63,905 bases of DNA from JAZDRH01 sp047470865 (GCF_047470865.1 NZ_JAZDRH010000019.1:1-63905); one strand, 5' to 3'. Positions 43,512 to 51,408 are shown, counted from the first letter of the stretch. Notes: generated by a model not told the origin, from the sequence alone. Numbers and translations are program-made.

Positions 43512-44173
43512 TATTGCCCCACAAAGCGATATCCCTGCCCGCGTTTAGTTTCAATAACATCTCGCCCCAATTTTCGGCGCAAATGGTTGACATGAACCTC
43601 AATCACATTAGAGTCACGTTCGGTTTCACCATCGTACAAATGGTCGGCCAAATGAGATTTGGATAACAACTGTTTAGGGTGCAACATAAAATAACGCAAC
43701 AAGCGAAACTCGGCAGCAGTAAGCTCTTTTTCTTCGCCGTTATGAATAACGGACTGATGATCTTCGTTTAACAGTAAACCTGCAGCTTCAAGCTGACTAT
43801 TATTTGCAAAACCATGTGTTCTACGCAGCAAGGCTTGTATACGCAATAGCAATTCATCCGGATGGAAAGGTTTAGTTAAATAATCATCCGCGCCTGCTTT
43901 TAAACCATCAATGCGCTCACTCCAAGAACTACGTGCCGTCAATATCAGTACAGGCGCATTCATACTTTGTGAGCGCCATTCAGTTAATACCTCTAACCCT
44001 GATTTACCTGGCAAGCCTAAATCGAGAACAATAAGATCATAAGGCTCAATCACCCCGTGTATAGCGGCGTCTCGTCCATCGGCTAGCCAATCTACTACAT
44101 ATCCTTGCTGTTGTAGGCTAGCCATAAGCTCATCAGCTAAAGCAACACTGTCTTCCACAAGCAAGAGGCGCAT
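43511..44173 (-). CDS. OmpR-family response regulator (CarR-like)
   Basis: A 220-residue regulator. The receiver domain has the acidic pair ED (7-8), phospho-acceptor Asp51 in VLDLGLPG, and the Lys of LTKPFHP; the winged helix contains LTAAEFRLLRYFMLHP, SNVIEVHVNHLRRKLG and TKRGQGYRFVG. It belongs to the QseB/PmrA/CarR cluster, whose members bind direct repeats of the CTTAA type spaced 11 bp. Four such repeats precede the operon, so autoregulation is likely. Confidence 0.92.
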   Translation of the reverse strand: MRLLLVEDSVALADELMASLQQQGYVVDWLADGRDAAIHGVIEPYDLIVLDLGLPGKSGLEVLTEWRSQSMNAPVLILTARSSWSERIDGLKAGADDYLTKPFHPDELLLRIQALLRRTHGFANNSQLEAAGLLLNEDHQSVIHNGEEKELTAAEFRLLRYFMLHPKQLLSKSHLADHLYDGETERDSNVIEVHVNHLRRKLGRDVIETKRGQGYRFVGQ

Positions 44174-44175
44174 AA

Positions 44176-44484
44176 TTAGTCATCCACCTTATCTTTTAAG
44201 ATTTCGCCAGTTGTGGCATTTATCTTAATCTCACGTACCTGTCCAGATTGCGTAAGAATTTCAAACTCGTAAATAAATTGCCCGTGTTTTTGTTCTAGTT
44301 CTAACTCTAAAACACTGGCTTTAGGATAACGCGCTAATGCAATTTGCATCAGTTCATTAATTGGACGAATAGCACCTTCTTGACGCAAACGTAACGCATC
44401 ATCATGCGTTAAATCTTTTGCGCCTAAGCCTGTGACAACGCACAGACTTAAGGCTAGCACCCACACTTTCGTGTTTTTAAGCAT
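44176..44484 (-). CDS. PepSY domain protein, exported (second copy)
   Basis: A 102-residue protein with a signal peptide (WVLALSLCVVTGLGA) and a single PepSY domain (about residues 30-97) ending in KINATTGEILKDKVDD. PepSY domains bind or inhibit peptidases or sense metal in the periplasm. It follows the first PepSY gene in a TAATG overlap and precedes the response regulator by two bases; the two look like tandem duplicates. Confidence 0.87.
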   Translation of the reverse strand: MLKNTKVWVLALSLCVVTGLGAKDLTHDDALRLRQEGAIRPINELMQIALARYPKASVLELELEQKHGQFIYEFEILTQSGQVREIKINATTGEILKDKVDD

Positions 44485-44795
44485 TAATAATCCCGTTGAT
44501 TTTTAATCACTGCACCTGTTGCTGCATTAAGATCAATATCCCACTCAGCGCCTTGCGCATCATACAACTCAGCTTCATAAACGTAACCCTGTAAAGACGA
44601 AGTTTCAAACTCCGCATCCGTAACCACAGCGCCAGGATGTAATTCAAGCAGTATGTTATTTAGCTCTGCCAAGGTTTTAATAGCACCTGCTTGCGTTAGC
44701 TGCTCCACCTCAGCAGGCATTAGGTCTTTAGCATAAGCCGCACCGGTTAATACGGTAGTAGCCGATAGCAAGCACGCTGTCATTAATTTTTTCAT
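44484..44795 (-). CDS. PepSY domain protein, exported (first copy)
   Basis: A 103-residue exported PepSY protein, first gene of the PepSY-PepSY-regulator-kinase operon. Signal peptide LLSATTVLTGAAYA, PepSY core with WDIDLNAATGAVIKNQRDY at the end. GGAGAG precedes the ATG. The DLNAATGAVIK ending parallels INATTGEILK in the neighbour. Likely function is to modulate or report the signal read by the adjacent kinase, by analogy with other PepSY-two-component operons. Confidence 0.87.
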   Translation of the reverse strand: MKKLMTACLLSATTVLTGAAYAKDLMPAEVEQLTQAGAIKTLAELNNILLELHPGAVVTDAEFETSSLQGYVYEAELYDAQGAEWDIDLNAATGAVIKNQRDY

Positions 44796-44847
44796 TTTAG
44801 TCTCTCCATTGGTTATTTACTTGATGGAGTTACTCTAAAAAAACAAG

Positions 44848-44886
44848 CTTAAACCAAACTTAAAACATGCTTAAGCCAAGCTTAAA
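44848..44886 (-). promoter_or_regulatory. Four phased TTAAG repeats, candidate response-regulator operator
   Basis: On the plus strand CTTAAA/G hexamers begin at 44848, 44859, 44870 and 44881, exactly 11 bp apart; on the minus strand these are TTTAAG or CTTAAG hexamers separated by 5 bases. Pairs of such YTTAAG-N5-YTTAAG half-sites are PmrA/QseB-type boxes. They lie 53-91 bases ahead of the first PepSY start codon. Binding by the encoded OmpR-type regulator is inferred. Confidence 0.7.
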
Positions 44887-44888
44887 AA

Positions 44889-45173
44889 TCAGACCAAGGC
44901 TTTTAGCGCGCCAAGATACTGATCAAAGGCGAGCAGTGCATCTTGCGCTTGGTCTAGATTCTCTAGCTCATAACGAGCAGTCAGGAGATTTGTTTCATCA
45001 CGTACACTGAGAACTTCACAGACACAACTAAAGTCATCCCAAATTGTAAATCGAGCCAAATAATGCTCAAGATCGTAATTGAGTACGCAGCTACTCACCT
45101 CTTCCTGCTGTTGAAAGCTAATCTCAACTCGGGGAAACTGTTTTTTCGCCCAATAATAGAAAGCTTTTAACAT
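44889..45173 (-). CDS. Small protein of unknown function
   Basis: A 94-residue cytoplasmic protein beginning MLKAFYYWAKKQFPRVEI, with a beta-rich centre (VLNYDLEHYLARFTIWDDF) and a helical C-terminus (LDQAQDALLAFDQYLGALK). It contains three Cys. I do not recognise the family. Its 3' end stops 3 bases from the phased operator of the PepSY operon, in the same direction, so read-through transcription into that operon is possible. Confidence 0.65.
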   Translation of the reverse strand: MLKAFYYWAKKQFPRVEISFQQQEEVSSCVLNYDLEHYLARFTIWDDFSCVCEVLSVRDETNLLTARYELENLDQAQDALLAFDQYLGALKALV

Positions 45174-45283
45174 TATTTAACGTCTGTTCTTTATCATTAA
45201 TGGTAGGTTTTGCTATGTTACGATAATAAACAATCAATTTATGCTAACTAAAGCATTGCTTTGTTACTTTTTAGGATTTTGCA

Positions 45284-45640
45284 GTGGAATTATTTAAAGA
45301 ATTTATGTTTGAAGCAGCCCATTTGCTTCCTCACGTACCGCAAGGGCATAAATGTGGTCGTTTACATGGACATTCATTCAAAGCGGCAATTTATATCCAA
45401 GGTGAAGTAAACCCACATACTGGCTGGATTCGTGACTTTGCCGAAATTAAAGCTATTTTTCAACCTATCTATGATCGTTTGGATCACCACTACTTAAATG
45501 ATATAGAAGGCTTAGAAAACCCAACCAGTGAGAACCTGTGCAAATGGATTTGGCAGCAACTCAAACCTTTACTTCCAGAGCTTTCAAAGGTTCGCGTACA
45601 TGAAACCTGCACTAGCGGCTGTGAATACCAAGGCGACTAA
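45284..45640 (+). CDS. queD: 6-carboxy-5,6,7,8-tetrahydropterin synthase (QueD)
   Basis: A 118-residue enzyme of the pyruvoyl-tetrahydropterin-synthase fold that makes carboxytetrahydropterin for queuosine. Zinc ligands are His13 (AAHLLP) and His28/His30 (LHGHS); the catalytic Cys24 is in HKCGR. It starts at a GTG (45284) with AGGA upstream; no ATG fits. The last 41 bases overlap the start of ydbH, which is unusual for a housekeeping gene and suggests coupling. Confidence 0.93.
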   Translation: MELFKEFMFEAAHLLPHVPQGHKCGRLHGHSFKAAIYIQGEVNPHTGWIRDFAEIKAIFQPIYDRLDHHYLNDIEGLENPTSENLCKWIWQQLKPLLPELSKVRVHETCTSGCEYQGD

Positions 45641-47840
45641 AACAAAAGGCTATAAGTGGCTGCGCTGGCTACTTATAGTTTTTATTGTGCTCGTTAGCCT
45701 ACCCTTTATTGGCTGGCATATTTTGTTAGCCCACCTAAATAATAACTATCATATTAATCGGTTTGACTGGGAGCGCAGCGAACTCAGCCTTAATCAGCTC
45801 ATACTGCATGACATAAAGGTTTTTCAAAGCGCCAATAGCCTACACATTAAAAAACTAGCACTTTCTTGGCAGTATTCATCTTCACCTATACAGCACCTAG
45901 AAATAGAAAACCCTAAGCTGCGCCTTAACCTTAATGAGCTTAACCTTACAACGGATAGTGAAGATAACGATGCCTCGCCATTAGACCTCAGCACCTTTGA
46001 ACAATGGCTGCCAAAGCAAGTATCTATCCAAACTATTGACGCTGACATTCAAGACTATGCCTATATAACGGGTGATCTTTTCATTGACGCGACCACAACG
46101 CAACGCCTGTGGCAACCCTCAAACCTTCGTACCCAATTATCTTTTACCCATATAGGTAAAGAATTTACTGATTTTGTTCCACCTGAGTTTGCGCCTGAGC
46201 GTTTGCTCATTAGTGCCAATACCGCAGCCGATATAGCGCCTTCTAATACTCAACAACTGGCCCTTAATATTGATTCCTTTGGCGCCTCTGAGCTGCATTT
46301 TAAAAGCATAGTCACACTGAGTAACCAACCACGATGGAGAGGGACGCTCAGTGATGGCGATCTTCTGCTTAAACTTCCAGTTTACCGCTTAGATGACCTA
46401 AGCGCTCATCGTTTACAACTACAAACCAAGCTCACTTTAGAAGCCAACATGCAGCAAGCAGAGCTTGTACTTAGCCAACTTCAGCTCAGCATTAATGAGC
46501 TACAGCAAGCTAATACTCGCTCTATAAAAAACCTTTCCTTGCAAGCTGACAAAACCACAGCTACAGCCGATCTTGAGCAGAAAACCGTCGCCATCACCAG
46601 CACTCCTACGCTAAAAGCGGCCCTATTATCAGATGCTGAATGGGGACAAATCACAGACCTTAATCTGCGCTTAAAAACACTGACCGCCAACCTAGATGCT
46701 AATTTCAACCTAGCACTAGAGGCTCAAAGCAGCTTTGATATTAAGCAGATCAAACAAGACAATCTGAAAAAAGCCACATGGACAGGCGATGGCAAGCTGG
46801 CTTTAGCCAATCAGCAAATAACATGGCAAGGCACTCTTTCTAATAGTCATAGTTTAAAAACCTCATTACAGGCCAAATACACACCAGAACTCATGACTGC
46901 CTCGTTAAAACTGGATGAAATCTACTTTTTAGCCGGCAATCCTTTAGCGAAAACACTCAAAGACTGGCCTGAATTGATTGAGTTTAACTCGGGTAAGCTG
47001 AATGCCTCCGCCGAGCTCAAACTACCCAGCACAGGCAAACTCAGCTTAACCAGCCAAGCCCGAGCCAGTGGTTTAAGTGGTATTGTTAACCGCAGTGAGT
47101 TAAAAAACTTAGGATTGCAATTAGAGGCCAAGCTAACAGGTACACAATTACAGCTTAGTATTCCTAACCTCACCTTTGACGAACTAAACCCAGGCGTACC
47201 TATTGGCCCAGCGCGTTTATTAAACTTTGCCTACCAAGGCAATATATCTGCCCCCCTGTCAGGCAAAATCAACTGGGAGCGCCTGCATGCTGGCCTGTTT
47301 CAAGGGCAAATCAGCCTCAATCAACAACAGCTAACACTAAATAAAGAACAAAGCTTATTAGTAGATATAAAAGGGCTAGATATTCAAGATGTATTACGTA
47401 TCTATCCTGCCGAAGGCTTGGCTGGGCAAGGCATTATTGATGGCAAATTACCCATTCTAATCAATGTCGAAAAAATGCAGTTCCACGTAAATGACGGAAA
47501 AATTGGTGCCCGTGAGGCCGGCTACCTACAATTTAGCAATGACAAAATCACACAAATGGGACGAGCTAACCCTGCTATGCAACTTGTTAGCGATGCACTG
47601 TCTAACTTCCAGTATCAAGTTTTGAAAAGTGATGTGACCTATGACCAAACAGGCAAGCTGCGTCTTAACTTAGAATTAAAAGGTAGCAATCCTAAAATTG
47701 AGAAAGGACGCCCAATTCATTTTTCAATTAGTTTAGAGGAAGATATACCCGCTTTACTGGCAAGCTTACAGTTAAGTAATCACGTCAGTGAAACCATACA
47801 AAAGCGTGTTAAAGAGCGCTTACAAAACCGTAAGGAGTGA
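45600..47840 (+). CDS. ydbH: AsmA-like intermembrane protein YdbH
   Basis: A 746-residue YdbH/DUF748-type AsmA-like protein: one N-terminal membrane helix (about 20-40), then a long beta-rich periplasmic body and a conserved C-terminal part (GKIGAREAGYLQFSN, LKGSNPKIEKGRPIHFSISL). YdbH, TamB and YhdP share phospholipid delivery to the outer membrane in E. coli. I start at 45600, an ATG inside the queD end with AAAGG upstream; the frame opens earlier but the earlier part is antisense-like noise. Followed by ynbE and ydbL in the E. coli order. Confidence 0.9.
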   Translation: MKPALAAVNTKATKTKGYKWLRWLLIVFIVLVSLPFIGWHILLAHLNNNYHINRFDWERSELSLNQLILHDIKVFQSANSLHIKKLALSWQYSSSPIQHLEIENPKLRLNLNELNLTTDSEDNDASPLDLSTFEQWLPKQVSIQTIDADIQDYAYITGDLFIDATTTQRLWQPSNLRTQLSFTHIGKEFTDFVPPEFAPERLLISANTAADIAPSNTQQLALNIDSFGASELHFKSIVTLSNQPRWRGTLSDGDLLLKLPVYRLDDLSAHRLQLQTKLTLEANMQQAELVLSQLQLSINELQQANTRSIKNLSLQADKTTATADLEQKTVAITSTPTLKAALLSDAEWGQITDLNLRLKTLTANLDANFNLALEAQSSFDIKQIKQDNLKKATWTGDGKLALANQQITWQGTLSNSHSLKTSLQAKYTPELMTASLKLDEIYFLAGNPLAKTLKDWPELIEFNSGKLNASAELKLPSTGKLSLTSQARASGLSGIVNRSELKNLGLQLEAKLTGTQLQLSIPNLTFDELNPGVPIGPARLLNFAYQGNISAPLSGKINWERLHAGLFQGQISLNQQQLTLNKEQSLLVDIKGLDIQDVLRIYPAEGLAGQGIIDGKLPILINVEKMQFHVNDGKIGAREAGYLQFSNDKITQMGRANPAMQLVSDALSNFQYQVLKSDVTYDQTGKLRLNLELKGSNPKIEKGRPIHFSISLEEDIPALLASLQLSNHVSETIQKRVKERLQNRKE

Positions 47841-47843
47841 AGG

Positions 47844-48038
47844 ATGTTTCACTTTCCCAAATTGAGCCTAGTTATAGCGCTCGCCTTTTTCAGCATTGCT
47901 TGCACCCCTACTGTTCAAGTAGCCATGCCAAGTGATCCCATTAATATCAACTTAAATGTAAAAATCGAGCACCAAATCATGATTAAAGTAGACAAAGCGC
48001 TCGACAACATTCTTGATGAATCTAGCGGCCTATTCTAA
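47844..48038 (+). CDS. ynbE: Outer-membrane lipoprotein YnbE
   Basis: A 64-residue lipoprotein; lipobox FSIAC (Cys20) then TPTVQVAMPSDPININLNVK, the YnbE hallmark. In E. coli YnbE multimerises and completes a beta bridge with the C-terminus of YdbH, linking inner and outer membranes. It starts 3 bases after ydbH. Confidence 0.92.
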   Translation: MFHFPKLSLVIALAFFSIACTPTVQVAMPSDPININLNVKIEHQIMIKVDKALDNILDESSGLF

Positions 48039-48048
48039 GGAGCGGTAC

Positions 48049-48393
48049 ATGAAACTTACTAAATTATTTGCCGGCATTCTTCTCACCTCTACCCTTGTTA
48101 CGGGTACTTGGGCGTTAGACTTAAATGGTGCCATGAATGCACTGACTGATGCTAAAGCCAGCGGCCTTGTAGGTGAACAACCTAATGGTTATTTAGGTGT
48201 TGTGAAAAACTCAGGTGATGCCCAGCAAATCACCAAGCTTATTAACGACGCACGCAAAGCAGAATATCAACGCGTAGCTAAAGATAACGGCATAAGCCTT
48301 GGTGACGTAGAATCTATGGCAGGTCAAAAAGCTATCGACAAAACCCCGAAAGGACAATACATCCAAGTCAATGGTCAATGGAAAGCAAAATAA
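48049..48393 (+). CDS. ydbL: Periplasmic protein YdbL (DUF1318)
   Basis: A 114-residue DUF1318 protein with signal peptide (LTKLFAGILLTSTLVTGTWA) and the core AKASGLVGEQPNGYLGVV, then DARKAEYQRVAKDNG. YdbL is thought to prevent uncontrolled YnbE multimerisation in the E. coli system. AAGGAGCG precedes the ATG at 48049; the frame extends 12 codons into ynbE without a site. Confidence 0.92.
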   Translation: MKLTKLFAGILLTSTLVTGTWALDLNGAMNALTDAKASGLVGEQPNGYLGVVKNSGDAQQITKLINDARKAEYQRVAKDNGISLGDVESMAGQKAIDKTPKGQYIQVNGQWKAK

Positions 48394-48409
48394 AGCATCC
48401 ATAACCATC

Positions 48410-48446
48410 ACGGCGCTTGCTGAGCTTCTCAGCAGCGCCGTTTTTC
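48410..48446 (+). terminator. Strong terminator after ydbH-ynbE-ydbL
   Basis: ACGGCGC...TGCTGAG, loop, CTCAGCA..GCGCCGT form a long, nearly perfect G+C-rich stem followed by five T. It lies 17 bases past ydbL and ends the queD-ydbH-ynbE-ydbL unit. Confidence 0.93.
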
Positions 48447-48577
48447 TATATAGCCAAGCATAGATTTTATAGCCCTCGCGCGCCAACCCCATTAGAAAAA
48501 GGTGTAATCGTTTTTTTTAATGGTAATGGCACAATCAAAATATTCACAAAATCAATAACAATAAGAGGTTTGCTTAG

Positions 48578-49372
48578 ATGTCAGCGTATTACTGCCAGCT
48601 GGAACAAGAAACACACAATGGAATTAGCACAACAACTTACCGCCCTTTAGTCCATGCGCAAGGTGCATGGAATCAACACGAACAGCATATGGCACCAGCC
48701 ACCGGCATCCTCTGTTACGAGCTTGAGCACTTTCAGCCACGCACAGATATGCGCATAGGACGTATTAGTTTAGATATCTTCGGCTTAATCCCTCTGGACG
48801 AATTCACCATCACCACTCAAGTCATTCGTGCTGGAAAAACAATAGAATTAGTTGAAGCTTGCATGCAAGCACAAGGAAAAACCTGCATTGTGGCACGCGC
48901 TTGGCGTATGCAAACACAAGATTCCAGCAGCATTGCTGCACTCGAAGATCAACCTATAGCAACGCCTGAAAACTTACCTAAATGGAACGGCATGGAGCGC
49001 TGGGCAGGCGGTTTTATTCGCTCAATGGAATTTCGTGCAGCAGCACAGCATCGTGCAGGTAAAGGAATAGTCTGGCTGACTAACGAAAAAACTGTTCTTC
49101 AAGATCACCCTTATTCTGAGTTTGCTCATATTATGGGTATGGTTGATACCGCTAACGGTATTGTTCCTCGTCAAGAAGGCGATTTTAGCTGGGCATTTCC
49201 TAATCTAGATTTACAAATACACCTGCATCGTCTCCCCCAAGGGAAATGGCTAGGATTAGAAACAGTACAACAGTATGGCGCTGACGGTATTGGTTTAACC
49301 AGTTCTATCTTGCATGATATCCATGGCCCATTCGGGCGTAGCGAACAAATACTGACTTTACGCAAACTATAG
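48578..49372 (+). CDS. Thioesterase-like (double hot-dog) protein
   Basis: A 264-residue protein resembling the 4HBT_3-type acyl-CoA thioesterase family. An N-terminal hot-dog with GRISLDIFGLIPLDEFTI, then IRAGKTIELVEACMQAQGKT, is followed by a second half with VDTANGIVPRQEGDFSWAFP and a C-terminal GIGLTSSILHDIHGPFGRSE. The substrate cannot be told. Own promoter region of about 130 bases after the ydbL terminator. It would act on acyl-CoA or similar thioesters in the cytoplasm. Confidence 0.8.
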   Translation: MSAYYCQLEQETHNGISTTTYRPLVHAQGAWNQHEQHMAPATGILCYELEHFQPRTDMRIGRISLDIFGLIPLDEFTITTQVIRAGKTIELVEACMQAQGKTCIVARAWRMQTQDSSSIAALEDQPIATPENLPKWNGMERWAGGFIRSMEFRAAAQHRAGKGIVWLTNEKTVLQDHPYSEFAHIMGMVDTANGIVPRQEGDFSWAFPNLDLQIHLHRLPQGKWLGLETVQQYGADGIGLTSSILHDIHGPFGRSEQILTLRKL

Positions 49373-49415
49373 TTTATTAGGGGCAGTACTTAGGCTGCTC
49401 CTAGCACTTTCTTGC

Positions 49416-49886
49416 TTATAGACTAGAGAGAAAAGCACCAATCAATTGAAATAAATAACTAAACAGCACGCCTAAAAACGACAACATAAAACCTATTGCA
49501 AACTGTGGCTTATGTTCCAGCTTCTTACTTACAAAAATGGCAATAAAAGCACCTATATAACCACCAGGCAATCCAAAAAAATACAGCAACCACGCCAACC
49601 CATCGCGCGCACTCCAACCAGAAGCAATATAAGTAAAACCTACTTGATACAAACAAAATACGGTAAGCGCACCCAGAATAATACCTTGGTTAGCTTTAGC
49701 GCCCCAAAGCACCACAGGCACAATGACTACACTTCCCCATAACCACCATAAGTTATTTAAAAAATGCGCTGTAAATAAAGGAATATTTAAAAGCATTCCA
49801 AGCGAGAAAACGGATACAACCAAAGATATTACGATGGATACCAGAAGCGTCTGCAGACGCCAGTAGGGTGTTTGGCTCATTGCCAT
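49416..49886 (-). CDS. Integral membrane protein of unknown function
   Basis: A 156-residue hydrophobic protein with about five membrane helices (for example LLVSIVISLVVSVFSLGMLL, GSVVIVPVVLW, LGALTVFCLYQVGF). A glycine-rich LPGGYIGAFIA precedes VSKKLEHKPQF. The GYIGAF...KKLEHK segment recalls DUF1294-type small membrane proteins, but I cannot confirm it. It converges on the thioesterase gene and lies next to the distal end of the CRISPR array. Confidence 0.65.
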   Translation of the reverse strand: MAMSQTPYWRLQTLLVSIVISLVVSVFSLGMLLNIPLFTAHFLNNLWWLWGSVVIVPVVLWGAKANQGIILGALTVFCLYQVGFTYIASGWSARDGLAWLLYFFGLPGGYIGAFIAIFVSKKLEHKPQFAIGFMLSFLGVLFSYLFQLIGAFLSSL

Positions 49887-49999
49887 GTCCTTAAATATTA
49901 CCTATTAAACTACATTAGCTTACCAATAATATTAAACCACCGCCTAGCCTCTCCTATTGAGCAAAATAGCAAAAGTACTTACTTTCTAACACTCAAGTT

Positions 50000-50868
50000 T
50001 TTTTAAGCTGCCTATGCGGCAGTTAACGCCGATGTTCTCGTTCTCTGAGCGTGTAAGCTATTTTAAGCTGCCTATGCGGCAGTTAACACACGTAGGGTAT
50101 GTTAGCTTATCCTACATAAATTTTAAGCTGCCTATGCGGCAGTTAACCCAGCTTATGAATACCAAATGCTAGCTCAGATATTTTAAGCTGCCTATGCGGC
50201 AGTTAACCTCTGCCACGCCAGCAGGCACATCACCCTTGCATTTTAAGCTGCCTATGCGGCAGTTAACAGATCATCGCAGCCGTGGAAGCCTACCGCTCTA
50301 TTTTAAGCTGCCTATGCGGCAGTTAACTTAATCAATGATAGGTGTGCTGCCTTGCCCTCATTTTAAGCTGCCTATGCGGCAGTTAACTAGAAGCGTTTGG
50401 ATACATAGCTTATCCAAACATTTTAAGCTGCCTATGCGGCAGTTAACTTCAATAGTGACGCGCTTAACCACCTATTTAAATTTTAAGCTGCCTATGCGGC
50501 AGTTAACGGCTAGCAGTAGATGTCATGGACGACAATCTGTATTTTAAGCTGCCTATGCGGCAGTTAACCATAAGCTAATCTTGGTTCGGTTCGTCTTTTT
50601 ATTTTAAGCTGCCTATGCGGCAGTTAACCATTTCTTGCCCTCCGAACGCTTTAAAGAGTTATTTTAAGCTGCCTATGCGGCAGTTAACATTTATCTGTTT
50701 TTTATTTTATTAAATCTGATATTTTAAGCTGCCTATGCGGCAGTTAACTTTATCAAGTGCCTGTACGTGCTTTCGTTTCTATTTTAAGCTGCCTATGCGG
50801 CAGTTAACGGGAAGAAACTAAAACATCTATGTCTGAAACTATTTTAAGCTGCCTATGCGGCAGTTAAC
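50000..50868 (-). CRISPR. Type I-F CRISPR array, 15 repeats / 14 spacers, no adjacent cas genes
   Basis: Fifteen 28-base repeats starting at 50000, 50060, 50120, 50180, 50240, 50300, 50360, 50420, 50480, 50541, 50601, 50661, 50721, 50781 and 50841. Spacers are 32 bases (one, 50508-50540, is 33). On the minus strand the repeat begins GTTAACTGCCGCATAGGCAG, with stem CTGCC/GGCAG around loop GCATA: the I-F (Ypest) type. Fourteen copies are identical; only the first (left end) differs by one base, which marks the left as the old, leader-distal end and the minus strand as transcribed. No cas1, cas2-3 or cas5-8 gene is present in the window. Confidence 0.97.
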
Positions 50869-51002
50869 TGTTATTTTACAACAAAAAAACCAAATCAAAC
50901 AATAGGTTAACCCATAAATTGGCTGTTTACCCAAAGTTTTTCACGCTTAGTGTAAGCTTTTGATTTATATGCATTATTTTTTAGCGAAAATTTTTTGGGT
51001 AA
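50869..51002 (-). promoter_or_regulatory. Presumed CRISPR leader
   Basis: AT-rich DNA abutting the intact-repeat end of the array, so the expected leader on the minus strand. It contains a 9-bp inverted repeat, TTACCCAAA (50927-50935) and TTTGGGTAA (50994-51002), a GCTTA-GTG-TAAGC palindrome near 50945-50957, and a near-match to an IHF site (AATCAA-N4-TAG at 50893-50905; consensus ends TTR). The position is supported by repeat polarity; the internal sites are speculative. Confidence 0.6.
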
Positions 51003-51090
51003 TTTTCACTTACAAGCTGGCTTTCATCTGAACTTTTACAGCACTCCATCTTTAAAACTGTCTGGTATAACCAGAGACTGGAGATATTTT

Positions 51091-51249
51091 ATGCGCCTTT
51101 AGCCGTTTTCGACCAAGCAAGATAGCATTGATTTACTATATCAGTATGCCAAGCGCTCAATATTGACACTGCTATTGCTTATTTTTCTGCTGCCTTCAAG
51201 CGGTAGACTTTTTATTCAAGAACGCTGTTTCTTGGTAAACTATCTTTAA
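51091..51249 (+). pseudogene. Vestigial reading frame with start signals and immediate stop
   Basis: GGAG 8 bases before an ATG at 51091 gives a frame reading M-R-L-stop (TAG at 51100), then 48 open codons: PFSTKQDSIDLLYQYAKRS followed by a hydrophobic ILTLLLLIFLL segment, ending at TAA 51247. The layout (basic/polar start, then a membrane helix) resembles the N-terminus of membrane sensor or GGDEF-type proteins. I read it as a gene remnant between the CRISPR leader and dusA. It could be chance in AT-rich DNA. Confidence 0.4.
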
Positions 51250-51408
51250 TTATGTTTAATCTGCACTTGAGCTGTGTATTTTGTTGTCTCATCTTATTTT
51301 TTTGTATTGATAGGCCCTCATTTGCTCTGGTGCTACATTTTATAAACGGCTGCTAAAACAAGTGCGTAAGTGCTAACAATAGGGCCCAATAGGCTGGAAT
51401 AACATTGA
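51250..51408. other. Non-coding stretch before dusA
   Basis: Together with the leader and the remnant frame this completes a 540-base stretch (50869-51408) without an intact gene. These last 160 bases contain the presumed dusA promoter region, but no -35/-10 pair stands out and no hairpin is evident. No tRNA or attachment-site duplication can be seen. Confidence 0.5.

Noticed and set aside
50335..50547. Plus-strand open frame of 70 codons inside the CRISPR array
   Set aside because: It is created by translating the repeats; the repeated HFKLPMRQLT block is the repeat itself.
50000..51408. CRISPR-associated transposon (I-F3 CAST) hypothesis
   Set aside because: No tnsA, tnsB, tnsC, tniQ or transposon ends are visible in the window.
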